A stretch of DNA of 64,000 bases from Streptomyces sp. LX-29 (lineage in GTDB: Bacteria; Actinomycetota; Actinomycetes; Streptomycetales; Streptomycetaceae), in the NCBI RefSeq assembly GCF_029541745.1, contig NZ_CP089746.1:2480001-2544000 (forward strand), given 5' to 3'. Below the pieces are notes generated by a model. The model did no database searches and was not told the origin of the DNA. It was given only the letters and a program-made list of their open reading frames with translations. Positions 36,032 to 46,378 of this stretch are shown in pieces; position 1 is the stretch's first letter, and each line of letters opens with the position of its first letter. The position numbers and the translations under genes are program-made.

Positions 36032-36991
36032 TTAGGCTTCGTCGCGCCGCGTCACGTGCTGCGTCGCACGCGGCTTCACATGATCGGGGTGCAGCTCCTC
36101 CAGTGTGCGCCGGATGCCCTCCCGCCACGAGACCCGGCAGGGCCCGGTCAGCTTCCGGCGGCGGGTCGGGTCGAAGCGGTAGGTCTCGCGGGTGACCTCG
36201 CTGGGGACCAGACGGGCCGGCACCCCGGTGAGCTCCTCCAGATGGCGCACGCAGTCGGTCATGCCCATCGGCTCGTCGCCGCCCCAGTTGACCAGGGTCG
36301 CCGGCGTGGCGGCGGCCGCCCACAGGGCCGGGACCTGGTCCACCAGGTCGTCGGTGTGGAGCGGAGAGCACCAGTTCTGCCCCTGGCGCGGCACCGGTAT
36401 CGGCTCGCCCGCCAGCATCCGCTTGAAGTAGAGCATCGGCACCCCGCCGTAGCCACCCGGCCCGTAGGCGATGTTGAGCCGGGCGATGGTGGTCGGCAGG
36501 CCCAGCACCGCGGCGAAGGCGCGCACCGCCCCCTCCGCGGCGATCTTGCCCACCGGGTAGGCCGGCAGCCAGTCCGCGACCCCGTCGACCGGGTCGTCCT
36601 CGGTGTAGGCGTGGTCCAGGGTCTGCCGCTTGTAGAGGGCCCCGGTGGACACGAACAGGAACGCCTCGGCGGTACGGCAGTGGTGCATCAGACGCCCGCA
36701 GGCGAGCGAGTTGACCTCGATGGCGGCGTTGACGTCACCGTCCTCGCCGCGGCGGACGGCCGAGTGCAGGACATGAGTGAAGTCGGTGGGCAGTCCCGCG
36801 TAGTCCGCCCCCTCCAGGTCGTCCATGTCCCAACGGCGGGTCACGATGCCCTGGGCGCGCAGCGCGTCCTCGACGCCCGGGGTGCCGAAGCGGCCCACGC
36901 ACCACACCTCGTTGCGGCGCGCGAGCGCCTCGGCGACCGGCCGGGCGACCTGCCCGGTGCCGCCCGTGATCAGGATCTTCTTGCCTTCCAT
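36032..36991 (-). CDS. NAD(P)-dependent epimerase/dehydratase-like reductase
   Basis: The 319-aa extended short-chain dehydrogenase has the Rossmann loop [13 protein letters not shown] and the catalytic Tyr-x3-Lys as YPVGK (about residue 162), preceded by [23 protein letters not shown] segment suggests a substrate pocket unlike sugar epimerases. GGAG sits right after the A-T-TE stop and 11 nt before this ATG, which decides the start; an in-frame GTG 36 bp earlier would overlap the upstream gene. Its operon position suggests it reduces the A-T-TE product. Confidence 0.85.
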   Translation of the reverse strand: MEGKKILITGGTGQVARPVAEALARRNEVWCVGRFGTPGVEDALRAQGIVTRRWDMDDLEGADYAGLPTDFTHVLHSAVRRGEDGDVNAAIEVNSLACGRLMHHCRTAEAFLFVSTGALYKRQTLDHAYTEDDPVDGVADWLPAYPVGKIAAEGAVRAFAAVLGLPTTIARLNIAYGPGGYGGVPMLYFKRMLAGEPIPVPRQGQNWCSPLHTDDLVDQVPALWAAAATPATLVNWGGDEPMGMTDCVRHLEELTGVPARLVPSEVTRETYRFDPTRRRKLTGPCRVSWREGIRRTLEELHPDHVKPRATQHVTRRDEA

Positions 36992-37005
36992 CCGCTGCCC
37001 GCTCC

Positions 37006-39888
37006 TTAGCTGTTCCGCTGTCGCCACCCGGCGACGTGGTCCCGGTCGGCATCGCCCAGGGCGCGGTCCAGCTCCCGACGCAACACGGCCTGGAAGGTCG
37101 CGACGTGGCGCGGTCCCATGAGGGTGTAGTGCTCGCCGGGGACGTCGATGTACCGGTTCGCCCCCGTGGTGTGGTCGTCCCAGCGCCGGATCTCCTGTTC
37201 CAGCCAGTCCGCCTTGGTGCCGCGCAGCGGGGTGGCGTAGAAGACCGTCATGGAACGGACCTTTCCGGATGGAGTGTAGGTGCGCCCCAGGTCGGTCAGT
37301 CCATCGGCCAGCTCGGCCCAGGCGGCGAACTTCTCCTGGTCCAGGTCGAGCTCGGCCAGTCGGCCGGGCGGCGCGAGCTCCATGAAGTGGGCGAGCTGCT
37401 CGGCGCGGGGCAGCGGTCGGAGCACGGCGGGCAGCTCCAGTGACTGCTGCTTCCCGATCAGATCGAGGAAGAAGGCGAGGTTGGTGGCGGTCTCGATGAA
37501 GTCGAGCTCGTTCATCCGGTACTTGATGTGCGGGGGCAGGTTGAAGCTGCCGACGAAGTCGACCCGCTCGCCGCGCGCCTCCAGCGCCTTGGCGATCTCG
37601 AAGGCGACCGCGCCGCCGTAGGAGTAGCCGGCGATGGCGTAGGGGCCGTGCGGCTGGCGGGCGCGGATGGCGGCCACATAGGTGGAGACCATCTCCTCGA
37701 AGCTCTCGAAGGGCTTCTCGCCCTCGTTGAAGCCGCGGGCGCGCAGCGCGTAGAACGGCCGGTCGCCGGCGAAGTACTTGGCGAGGTTGACGAAGACGAG
37801 CACCTCGCCGACGCCGGGGTGGACACAGAACAGCGGGGTCTTCGCGCCACCGGTCTGCAGCGGCACGACCGGGTCGTACTCGGCCACCCGGTGGCCGCCG
37901 TCGGCCGCGGGCCCGGCGTCGACGCGGGCGGCCAGCGCCCGTACGGAGGGGGCGGTCAGCACGGTGATCACCGGCAGGTCGGGCACGCCCAGCCGCTGGT
38001 CGACGCGGCGGCGCAGCCGCAGGATGTCCAGGGAGGTGCCGCCGAGGTCGAAGAAGCTGGCGGTGGCGCTGATCCGGTCCGGGGTGGTGCCGAACATCTC
38101 GGCGTAGATCTCGGCGAGGACCTGCTCGGTGCCGGGGCGGGGCGGGGTGTGGCCGCCGAGCCGGCGGCAGGTCAGCTCCGCGACATGGGCGGCGGCCTCG
38201 GCGTAGCCGCCGCTCTCCAGCGTCTGCCGCATCCGGCGGCGCAGCGTCTTGCCGAGGCTGGTCTTGGGGAAGGCGTCCTTGGGCAGCGGCAGGATCACGG
38301 ACGGCCGGAAGCCCCAGAGCATGACGGTGGTGGCACGCACGGCGGTGAGCAGCCGGTGCAGCTCGGCCTCGTCGGCGGCGGTCTGGGGGCGGTCCGGCGC
38401 CGGGAGGGCCGCGGCCTCGGCATGGAAGGCGATCACCAACTGCTCGGTGTCGCTGCCCGGCGCGCGGGTGGGGAAGGCCGCGACATGGCCGGGCGTGATG
38501 CCGTCGAGCTGCTCCAGCGCCGTCTCGATCTCCTGGCTGAAGTAGTTGACGCCGTTCACGATGATGCTGTCCTTGCTGCGCCCCTCGAGGCTGAGCCGGC
38601 CGTCGACGATGCGGCCCAGGTCGCCGCTGCGGAACCAGCCGTCGGGGGTGAAGGCCGCCGCGGTGGCCTCGGCGTCGTTGTAGTAGCCGCGGGTGATCAT
38701 CGTGCCGCGCAGTTGGAGTTCGCCGATCTCGCCCTCGGGCAGCGGCCGGTGGTGCTCGTCCGCGATCCGGATCTCCAGGCCCCGGATGGGCCGGCCGAGG
38801 TTGGCGAAGGCGGCGCCCGCGTCGGCCGCGGGGAAGTCCCGGTTGTAGACACTGCCGGCGCAGGTCTCGGTCATGCCGAAGGCCGGCCAGAGCGCGGAGC
38901 CGCGCAGCCCGTGCGCGGCGTAGCCGGCGAGGAACTCCTCACCGGTGGCGACGACGTTGGCCTCACCGCCGCTGACGATGTGGCGCAGCGCGCCGAGGTC
39001 GAGGCGCTCGCCGCTTTCCGCCAGCGTGTGCTCCGCCTCGTTGAGCGAGCCGAGGAGGAAATTCGGCGTGAACGTCATCGTGACCCGGTGCCGGGAGACG
39101 ATGCGCAGGAATTCCAGCGGGTTTTCCAGAACGGTCCGCGCCGGCGCGTGCCATTGCGTGGCGCCCACCGCGAGCGGCAGCAGGTGCGCTTCGAGAAGTG
39201 CGGCGACATGGTCGAAGGAAATCCAGTTGAAGGTGGTGTCCGCGGCGGTGAGACGCTGCGTTTCCGCCTTCCCCGCCATGGAGGCGAGCAGATTTCCATG
39301 GGTCAGCATGACCGCCTTGGCATTGCCGGTGGAGCCGGAGGTCAGCACCAGCAGCGCGAGGTCCTCGGGCGCGGCCGGGTGGTCCGGGGCCGGCGCGTGG
39401 TCGCCGCGCAACTCCTCCAGCAGGGCCGTCCCGCGCCCCGGCACCACGGGCAGCCCGGCGGCCAGCGCCTCGGTGGTGACCAGGAGCGGGCCGTCCAACA
39501 GCCGGTCGAGGTGGGTGAGCTGGGCGGCCCAGCGGGTGACGGTGCCGGGCGGCTGCACCAGCGGACAGGGGACGAACCCGCCCAGCAGACAGGCCCAGAA
39601 GGCGGTCACGAACTCCCGCTGGTCGGGCACGAGCAGGGCCACCCTGTCGCCCGGCCGCAAGCCCCGGTCGCGCAGTCCGCCGAGCATTTCCCGCGCCTCG
39701 GCGAGGAGTTCCGGATAGGACTGCGATATCGCCCCGCCCTCCGCCTCGGCGGAGATATAGCGGAGACCGGCGGCCGGATGGTCCCGCGCCGCCCGAACGA
39801 GCAGTTGAATCACGGATCGCCCGTCCCCGGGCCCTTCCCGTTCTTCGGGTTCTCCTCGCTCGGAGAATTCCGCGAATACTGTTCCCAT
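37006..39888 (-). CDS. A-T-TE tridomain NRPS-like enzyme (quinone/furanone synthetase-like)
   Basis: The 960-aa protein has an adenylation domain (about 25-560: [46 protein letters not shown], catalytic K547), a thiolation domain (about 585-655, Ser619 in LGGTSLD), and a thioesterase domain (about 685-945, Ser756 in GYSYGG, His920 in GEHY). No condensation domain. The [13 protein letters not shown] and [11 protein letters not shown] signatures recall atromentin/TdiA/EchA-type synthetases, which join two aryl-pyruvates to aryl-quinones or furanones. This similarity is from memory. The ATG with GGTGAGG is chosen; a GTG 69 bp upstream is in frame. Confidence 0.88.
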   Translation of the reverse strand: MGTVFAEFSERGEPEEREGPGDGRSVIQLLVRAARDHPAAGLRYISAEAEGGAISQSYPELLAEAREMLGGLRDRGLRPGDRVALLVPDQREFVTAFWACLLGGFVPCPLVQPPGTVTRWAAQLTHLDRLLDGPLLVTTEALAAGLPVVPGRGTALLEELRGDHAPAPDHPAAPEDLALLVLTSGSTGNAKAVMLTHGNLLASMAGKAETQRLTAADTTFNWISFDHVAALLEAHLLPLAVGATQWHAPARTVLENPLEFLRIVSRHRVTMTFTPNFLLGSLNEAEHTLAESGERLDLGALRHIVSGGEANVVATGEEFLAGYAAHGLRGSALWPAFGMTETCAGSVYNRDFPAADAGAAFANLGRPIRGLEIRIADEHHRPLPEGEIGELQLRGTMITRGYYNDAEATAAAFTPDGWFRSGDLGRIVDGRLSLEGRSKDSIIVNGVNYFSQEIETALEQLDGITPGHVAAFPTRAPGSDTEQLVIAFHAEAAALPAPDRPQTAADEAELHRLLTAVRATTVMLWGFRPSVILPLPKDAFPKTSLGKTLRRRMRQTLESGGYAEAAAHVAELTCRRLGGHTPPRPGTEQVLAEIYAEMFGTTPDRISATASFFDLGGTSLDILRLRRRVDQRLGVPDLPVITVLTAPSVRALAARVDAGPAADGGHRVAEYDPVVPLQTGGAKTPLFCVHPGVGEVLVFVNLAKYFAGDRPFYALRARGFNEGEKPFESFEEMVSTYVAAIRARQPHGPYAIAGYSYGGAVAFEIAKALEARGERVDFVGSFNLPPHIKYRMNELDFIETATNLAFFLDLIGKQQSLELPAVLRPLPRAEQLAHFMELAPPGRLAELDLDQEKFAAWAELADGLTDLGRTYTPSGKVRSMTVFYATPLRGTKADWLEQEIRRWDDHTTGANRYIDVPGEHYTLMGPRHVATFQAVLRRELDRALGDADRDHVAGWRQRNS

Positions 39889-39961
39889 CGGCCTCACCGA
39901 CCCCTTCCCTCCCTTGGGTTGGCCACGAAGGTAACAGTTCGAACATATGCCCTCCACGATC

Positions 39962-40041
39962 CTCTAGCGGCGCTCTAGCGCGGCTCTACGCCCCGACATC
40001 TCTTGACGCCCGCTTGACCGCTCCTTGGTCGGCCCTTGGTC
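39962..40041 (-). promoter_or_regulatory. Seven SARP-type heptamers with 11-bp period
   Basis: Read on the minus strand toward the A-T-TE gene: GACCAAG, GACCAAG, GGTCAAG and CGTCAAG with 4-bp spacers, then after a gap CGTAGAG, GCTAGAG and GCTAGAG, again with 4-bp spacers. The first set resembles the CGGCAAG heptamers of AfsR/PimR-type SARPs. The last unit ends about 75 bp upstream of the chosen start codon. The SARP encoded at 33167-33985 is the obvious candidate binder. Confidence 0.7.
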
Positions 40042-40092
40042 GTGATCAAGCCCTCACCCTCCGTGCGGTGACCGCCTTGACTTCCGATATTC

Positions 40093-40103
40093 GCGATATA
40101 TCG
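40093..40103. promoter_or_regulatory. Palindrome GCGATATATCG (operator copy 1)
   Basis: CGATATATCG is a perfect 10-bp palindrome, AT-rich in a very GC-rich region. A second copy is centred 26 bp downstream. It lies upstream of the DUF4097-PadR operon. Confidence 0.45.
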
Positions 40104-40115
40104 TAAGGGCAGGGA

Positions 40116-40133
40116 TACGCGATATATTGCGTA
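40116..40133. promoter_or_regulatory. Palindrome TACGCGATATATTGCGTA (operator copy 2)
   Basis: An 18-bp near-perfect palindrome (arms TACGC/GCGTA, core ATATAT) 53 bp upstream of the DUF4097 start. It probably binds the PadR regulator encoded by the second gene of the operon. Confidence 0.5.
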
Positions 40134-40186
40134 CGCGTGGCGCCCCACCCGTGCGCGGCGGAGCGCCGTACCTGGGGAGGTCAGGG

Positions 40187-41176
40187 ATGTCAGCCCGGTC
40201 CGAGTGGTCGATCGACGAGCCGCGCAGGCTCACCTTCGACGAGCCCGCCACCGCCCTCCAGGTGTGGATCGTCGGCGGCACGGTCAACGTCGTCGGCACC
40301 GACGACGGCCCGGCCCGGCTGGAGGTCTCCGAGATCGAGGGGCCGCCGCTGGCCGTCACCCACCAGGACGGCAGGCTGTCGGTCGGCTATGACGACCTCC
40401 CCTGGAAGAGCCCGCTGAAGTGGCTCGACCGGAGGGAGTGGACCCGCACCGCGCACCTCACCCTCGCCGTGCCCACCGGCACCGCCGTCTCGATCGGCGT
40501 CGTCGGCGCCGACGTGGTGCTCTCCGGCCTGTCCGGCCGCGCCGAGCTGCGCGGCGTCTCCGGAGACCTCACCCTGGTCGGGCTGGTCGGCGAGGTCTCC
40601 GCCCACACCGTCTCGGGCCGGGTCGAGGCCCAGGCCGTCACCGGAGAGCTGCGCTTCCACTCCGTCTCCGGCGACCTCACCGTCGTCGAGGGCGCTGCGG
40701 TGCACGCCGACTCGGTCAGCGGGAACATGGTGCTCGACCTCGCCCCGCATCGGGCCGCCCGCGGCACCGACCTCCGGCTGACCACCGTCTCCGGTGAGAT
40801 CGCGGTCCGACTGCCGCAGCCCGCCGACGCCCGGGTCGACGCCGACACCACCAGCGGCACGGTCTCCTGCGCCTTCGAGGACCTGCGGGTCAGCGGCCAG
40901 TGGGGAGCCAAGCGCATCACCGGCACGCTGGGTTCGGGCCGCGGCAGTCTCCGGGCCACCACCGTCTCCGGCGCGATCGCCCTGCTGCGCCGCCCGGACA
41001 CGCCCGAGGCGGCAGACGCGGCGGGCGGTCCGGACGGTCCGGGCGCCGGGGACGCCCCGAGCGGCTCGCCGGCGCCCGCCGGCCCGCACACCCCCGCCGG
41101 TCCCGGGACTCCGGCCGGCCCCGAGGCTCCGGCCGGCCCGGACGCTCCGACCAGCACGGAAGGGAAGGCCCTCTGA
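40187..41176 (+). CDS. DUF4097 (YvlB/LiaX-like) beta-helix repeat protein
   Basis: The 329-aa protein carries the DUF4097 parallel beta-helix: repeats of the form GVSGDLTLVG, TVSGRVEAQ, SVSGDLTVVE, SVSGNMVLD, TVSGEIAVR and TTSGTVSCA. It ends in a disordered tail with several PAGP units (about residues 285-329). Homologues in Firmicutes belong to envelope-stress operons; in actinomycetes they are paired with a PadR regulator, as here (TGATG overlap). No signal peptide is seen, so it acts inside the cell. GGAGG precedes the ATG. Confidence 0.88.
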   Translation: MSARSEWSIDEPRRLTFDEPATALQVWIVGGTVNVVGTDDGPARLEVSEIEGPPLAVTHQDGRLSVGYDDLPWKSPLKWLDRREWTRTAHLTLAVPTGTAVSIGVVGADVVLSGLSGRAELRGVSGDLTLVGLVGEVSAHTVSGRVEAQAVTGELRFHSVSGDLTVVEGAAVHADSVSGNMVLDLAPHRAARGTDLRLTTVSGEIAVRLPQPADARVDADTTSGTVSCAFEDLRVSGQWGAKRITGTLGSGRGSLRATTVSGAIALLRRPDTPEAADAAGGPDGPGAGDAPSGSPAPAGPHTPAGPGTPAGPEAPAGPDAPTSTEGKAL

Positions 41177-42297
41177 TGCCCCCCGTCTTCGCCCACGGCC
41201 GACTGCGGCTGTACCTCCTCAAGCTGCTGGACGAGGCGCCGCGCCACGGCTACGAGGTCATCCGTCTGCTGGAGGAGCGCTTCCACGGGATGTACGCCCC
41301 CTCCGCCGGCACCGTCTACCCCCGGCTGGCCAAGCTGGAGGCCGAGGGACTGGTCAGCCACACCACCGAGGGCGGCCGCAAGGTCTACGCGACCACCGAC
41401 GCCGGCCGCGCCGAACTCGCCGACCGGAGCGGCGAACTGGCCGAGCTGGAGGTGGAGATCCGCGAGTCCGTCGCCGAACTCGCCGCCGAGATCCGGGAGG
41501 ACGTCCGCGACTCCGCCAGCGACCTGCGTCGGGAGATGCGCGAGGCCGCCCGGCGGACCCGCACCGCCCCCGACGCCGCCGACGCCCCGACCGGGGAGTG
41601 GGACCGGGGCGGCCCCGAGCACGAGGCATGGCGGGCCGCCGAGGAGGAGATGCGGCACGCCAAGGACGAATGGCGAGAGCAGGCCCGTCGCGCCAAGGAG
41701 GAGTCACGGCGCGCCCGACAGGACGCCCAGCGGGCCCGTCGGCAGGCCAGGGCCGCCGAGGAGCAGGCCCGCGAGGAGCTCCAGGCGTTCGCCCGGCGGC
41801 TCCAGGAGCAGACCCAGGAACACCTCCGCTCGGGCGACTGGCAGCGTGCGGTCCGCGAGGGCCTGGCCGAGGTCTCGCGCGGCCTCGGCCGACTCTCCCG
41901 CCAGGAGCCGGACCCCGCCCCCGCCGACCGCGGGCCCGACGGCGGGGAGTCGAGGACGACGGGCCGAGGTCCGAAGGCCGCCGCGGAGCGGGACCGTACG
42001 GCCGAGACCTCGGGGTCGGCGGGGTCGGCGGGGTCGGCAGATCCGAAGAGGGCGACGGAGCCGGCGGGGGCGGCCGCCCCCGAGCGGGGGGCGGAGCCCG
42101 AGTGGTCGCGCGAGTTCCGTACCAGCGGCGATCCGGCGCGCGACCTGGAACGGCTGCTGGACCGCTTCCGTGACGACATCCGCGACACGGCCCGCGACCA
42201 CACGGTGAGCGAGGACACGGTGGCCGAGGCCCGGCGGTGGCTGGCCGAGACGGCGACGGGCATCAACGCCCTGCTGCGCCGCGCGGGGCGGGCTTGA
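41176..42297 (+). CDS. PadR family regulator with long coiled-coil extension
   Basis: The 373-aa protein starts with a PadR winged helix (residues about 5-85: LRLYLLKLLDEAPRHGYEVIRLLEERFHGMYAPSAGTVYPRLAKLEAEGLV). It then has a charged coiled coil (about 85-235), a disordered segment, and a C-terminal helical module (SGDPARDLERLLDRFRDDIRD...GINALLRRAGRA). Usual PadR proteins are 110-220 aa, so the extension is notable. It is translationally coupled to the DUF4097 gene, and two palindromes upstream are likely autoregulatory sites. Confidence 0.88.
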   Translation: MPPVFAHGRLRLYLLKLLDEAPRHGYEVIRLLEERFHGMYAPSAGTVYPRLAKLEAEGLVSHTTEGGRKVYATTDAGRAELADRSGELAELEVEIRESVAELAAEIREDVRDSASDLRREMREAARRTRTAPDAADAPTGEWDRGGPEHEAWRAAEEEMRHAKDEWREQARRAKEESRRARQDAQRARRQARAAEEQAREELQAFARRLQEQTQEHLRSGDWQRAVREGLAEVSRGLGRLSRQEPDPAPADRGPDGGESRTTGRGPKAAAERDRTAETSGSAGSAGSADPKRATEPAGAAAPERGAEPEWSREFRTSGDPARDLERLLDRFRDDIRDTARDHTVSEDTVAEARRWLAETATGINALLRRAGRA

Positions 42298-42357
42298 CGG
42301 GTTCGGGTTAGGGTCAACTCGTCGGTGATCACGAGTCGTTACCCCGGGAGGCCCGTC

Positions 42358-43233
42358 ATGACAGCAGCCCTCGCCCGCAGGATGTGGCACCAGCTGGAGC
42401 CTTTGCACGCCTGTCTGTACTTCTCTCCGCAGGCGAACGAGGAGGCCGCCGCGCTCGGCTACGACCTCTCCTCCCGCTGGCCGAGCTACTTCGCCTGGCG
42501 CGCGGCCCCGCTCGGCGCGGCGGGACCCGAGCTGGTCACCGCCACGTTCTTCGGCTTCGCGCCGCGGATGGTCGCCGAGCACGTCCCCGCCGTCTGGCGC
42601 ACCGCGTCCCCCGAGGCCGTGCTGGACGCCCGGCTCCGCGCGGTGGACCGCACCTTCCGGGCGCTGTTCCCGGAGCGGACAGCGAGCCCGGAGATGGCGG
42701 AGGCCGCGGAGCTCGCGCGGGAGGCCGCCGAGCACGCCGTCACCGCCGCCCGCCCGCTGGCGGCCGCCAACCGCGACCTGGGCTGGCCCGACGAGCCGCA
42801 CCTCGCCCTCTGGCAGGCCGCCACGGTGCTGCGCGAGCACCGTGGCGACGGCCATCTCGTCGCCCTGCTCGCCGCCGACCTCGACCCCTGCGAGTCCCTG
42901 GTCTCCTTCGCCGCCGTCGACGCCGCGCCCGAGGCCAACTTCGCCTCCCGGGGGTGGAGTCCCGTGGAGTGGTCGGCCGCCCGCGCCCGGCTCGTCGAGC
43001 GCGGCTGGCTGGACGCGTCCGGCAAGGCCACCGCGCGCGGCCGGGAGGGCCGGGACGCCGTCGAGCGCCATACCGACGCGCTGGCCACCGCCCCGTGGCG
43101 GGCGCTGGGCCCGGCCCGCTCCGAACGGCTGGCGGAGCTGGTCCTTCCGCTCGTCGGCGCGGTCTTCCAGGCGGGGATGCTGCCCACCCAGGGCACCCTG
43201 GGGATCGGCCGGATCCAGGTCGCCTACGCGTAG
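42358..43233 (+). CDS. SCO6745-like helix-turn-helix-containing protein
   Basis: The 291-aa protein matches an actinomycete family of unknown function (SCO6745-like): RMWHQLEPLHACLYFSPQANE, then WPSYFAWRAAPLGAAGPELVTATFFGFAPRMV split over two segments, and a C-terminal winged-helix-like part (WSAARARLVERGWLDASGKATARGREG). The WSPxEW-type motif preceding the wing is typical. No catalytic residues are known. The ATG follows CGGGAGG, and TAGGGT at 42309-42314 may be its -10 element. Confidence 0.8.
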   Translation: MTAALARRMWHQLEPLHACLYFSPQANEEAAALGYDLSSRWPSYFAWRAAPLGAAGPELVTATFFGFAPRMVAEHVPAVWRTASPEAVLDARLRAVDRTFRALFPERTASPEMAEAAELAREAAEHAVTAARPLAAANRDLGWPDEPHLALWQAATVLREHRGDGHLVALLAADLDPCESLVSFAAVDAAPEANFASRGWSPVEWSAARARLVERGWLDASGKATARGREGRDAVERHTDALATAPWRALGPARSERLAELVLPLVGAVFQAGMLPTQGTLGIGRIQVAYA

Positions 43234-43335
43234 GCGCGCCGCGGGACGCGCCATGACGGCCCGTCGATCGTCCGCCGCCACCTGGACCGGCCGACGACGG
43301 CGGCGGGGCCCCGAGGCCACGACGGCGGCGGGCCA

Positions 43336-43388
43336 CCGGCGGCGACGGATCACACCGTCGACCGCCGGCGGCGACGGATCACACCGTC
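43336..43388. repeat. 24-bp direct duplication at the 3' end of the dehydrogenase gene
   Basis: CCGGCGGCGACGGATCACAC followed by CGTC occurs at 43336-43359 and again at 43365-43388. The second copy contains the stop codon and last codons of the minus-strand dehydrogenase gene. It is a local duplication of coding sequence. Confidence 0.75.
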
Positions 43389-44341
43389 AGCACGATCTTC
43401 CCGAACTGGTCGCCGCCCGCCATCTTCTCGAACCCCTCGCGGGCGCGGTCCAGCGGCAGCACCGAGTCGATGACCGGCCGTACCCCGCGCGCCGCGCAGA
43501 AGTTCAGCAGGTCCTCCAGCTCCTCCTTGGTGCCCATGGTCGAGCCGACGACCTTCAGCTCCAGGAAGAAGATCCGGTTCAGCTCGGTGGACTTGGGGTC
43601 GGGACCGGAGGTGGCCCCCGAGATCACCAGCGTGCCGCCGGGCCTGAGGGACTTGACGGAGTGCGACCAGGTGGCGGCGCCCACCGTCTCGATGACGGCG
43701 TCCACCCGGCGCGGCAGCCGCTCCCCCGGCTCGTACGCGCCCTCGGCGCCCAGGTCCACCGCGCGCTTGCGCTTGGCCTCGTCCCGGCTGGTGGCCAGCA
43801 CCCGCAGCCCGGCGGCGGCGCCCAGCACGATCGCGGCGGTGGCCACCCCACCGCCGGCCCCCTGGACCAGCACGGTGTCACCGGGGCGCACCCCGGCGTT
43901 GGTGAACAGCATCCGGTAGGCCGTCAGCCAGGCGGTCGGCAGACAGGCCGCCTCCTCGAAGGAGAGTTCCTTGGGCTTGGGCAGCAGGTTCCAGCTGGGC
44001 ACCGCGACCTGCTCGGCGAAGGTGCCCTGGTAGCGCTCGGTCAGGATGGAGCGCGGCTCGCGCGGGCCGACCCCGTGGCCGGTCTGGCCGATGACGGAGT
44101 GCAGGACGACCTCGTTGCCGTTCTCGTCGATCCCGGCCGCGTCGCAGCCGAGGATCATCGGGAGCGACTCCTCACCGAGGCCGACCCCCCGCAGCGACCA
44201 CAGGTCGTGATGGTTGAGGGACGCGGCCTTGACGTTGACGATGGTCCATCCGGGGCGGCGCTCCGGAGCCGGTCGTTCCCCCAATTCCAGTCCGTTGAGC
44301 GGCTGATCGCGGTCGATGCGTGCGGCGTAGGCAGCGAACAT
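43379..44341 (-). CDS. Zinc-type/quinone oxidoreductase-like alcohol dehydrogenase (MDR)
   Basis: The 320-aa protein is a medium-chain dehydrogenase: N-terminal GroES-like domain (SLNHHDLWSLRG, ILGCDAAG), Rossmann domain with VQGAGGGVATAAIVLG and a C-terminal YCARGV-like FCAARGVRPVIDSVLP. The structural zinc cysteines are missing, so it resembles NADPH:quinone reductases. The start is the ATG giving MFAAYAARID; no ribosome site, but TATCGT lies 7 nt before it, so the message is probably leaderless. The upstream open frame has no coding bias. Confidence 0.88.
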   Translation of the reverse strand: MFAAYAARIDRDQPLNGLELGERPAPERRPGWTIVNVKAASLNHHDLWSLRGVGLGEESLPMILGCDAAGIDENGNEVVLHSVIGQTGHGVGPREPRSILTERYQGTFAEQVAVPSWNLLPKPKELSFEEAACLPTAWLTAYRMLFTNAGVRPGDTVLVQGAGGGVATAAIVLGAAAGLRVLATSRDEAKRKRAVDLGAEGAYEPGERLPRRVDAVIETVGAATWSHSVKSLRPGGTLVISGATSGPDPKSTELNRIFFLELKVVGSTMGTKEELEDLLNFCAARGVRPVIDSVLPLDRAREGFEKMAGGDQFGKIVLTV

Positions 44342-44587
44342 GACCTTGACGATAGGCCGCGACGGGGACGCGGCGGAACCTCGCGGGGATGTGACACGCG
44401 CCGCGTCCCTCGCCGGTAGCAGAAGCCCTTCCGGGGGCATACCGGGCCGCGTCGACCGGCACCGGCACGGCGGTCGTCCGCCCGTCAAGGTCAAGGGGTA
44501 CGCGAAGGGCCGGGCCCGCCCCCTCCCCGAGGGGCGGCCCCGGCCCGGGCACGCCTTGTCAGCGCGTCAGCGCTGTCGAGAACGCCG
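44342..44587. other. Intergenic region between dehydrogenase and malic enzyme genes
   Basis: It contains the dehydrogenase promoter on the left and the malic enzyme terminator on the right. Nothing else is recognised. Confidence 0.5.
44507..44546 (-). terminator. Malic enzyme terminator hairpin
   Basis: GGGCCGGGCCCGCCCC pairs with GGGGCGGCCCCGGCCC with one mismatch around an 8-nt loop, beginning 41 bp past the malic enzyme stop. Confidence 0.7.
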
Positions 44588-45808
<1,221 letters not shown>

Positions 45809-46378
45809 GTATGTGACCCCTTTGTCGTATTGCTGTCGAGGGTAGTCCGCTCCTGCTGTGCGGAACGGGCGGGCACCGCGTTCGCCCTCCCGACGCGGCC
45901 GGCTGACCGCGCACGGAGTCGCACGCCGGGCGCATCGCACATGCGCCCTGAGCCCCGGGTGAGGGGTGTGATCGCCTGTTCTACCGGAAGGACACTTCCG
46001 AGGACGAGCGGGTTCTGTCGCCTTGCGTCACCGGCCGGTCGCCGATGCGATGGGGTCGCGGTAGGGATACGCCGCGTTAACGCCGATTCACACTGGAAGC
46101 AGCACAAGCGCAACCAGTCGGGCCCAAACGCGCTGAATGTCCATCTCGTGAGATGAAGTGCGCGTGATGAAACTCTCGATCCGCCTTTTTTCACCACGGT
46201 CCGGCCCGGTGTTCCGGCCTGGTGTGCCACGGGGATCACCCGTTATCCGATTTTGACATAGTCAGCCGGTCGATTGCGCCCGTCCGGATGGCAAGATGCC
46301 GCAAACGCACGAGGCCGCGACACTCAAAGGTGTGTGTCAGGCCTTTCGGCTCTCCCTCACTCGCAGGAGGATCCACTC
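45809..46378. other. 570-bp divergent intergenic region
   Basis: It holds the promoters of the malic enzyme (left) and the ABC transporter operon (right). Visible elements are TTGACA at 46253-46258 and a small palindrome CATCTC-GT-GAGATG at 46142-46155. No small gene with coding bias is seen. Confidence 0.5.

Noticed and set aside
46142..46155. Palindrome CATCTC-GT-GAGATG upstream of the ABC transporter
   Set aside because: Short arms, distant from both start codons and no regulator nearby; recorded only within the intergenic entry.
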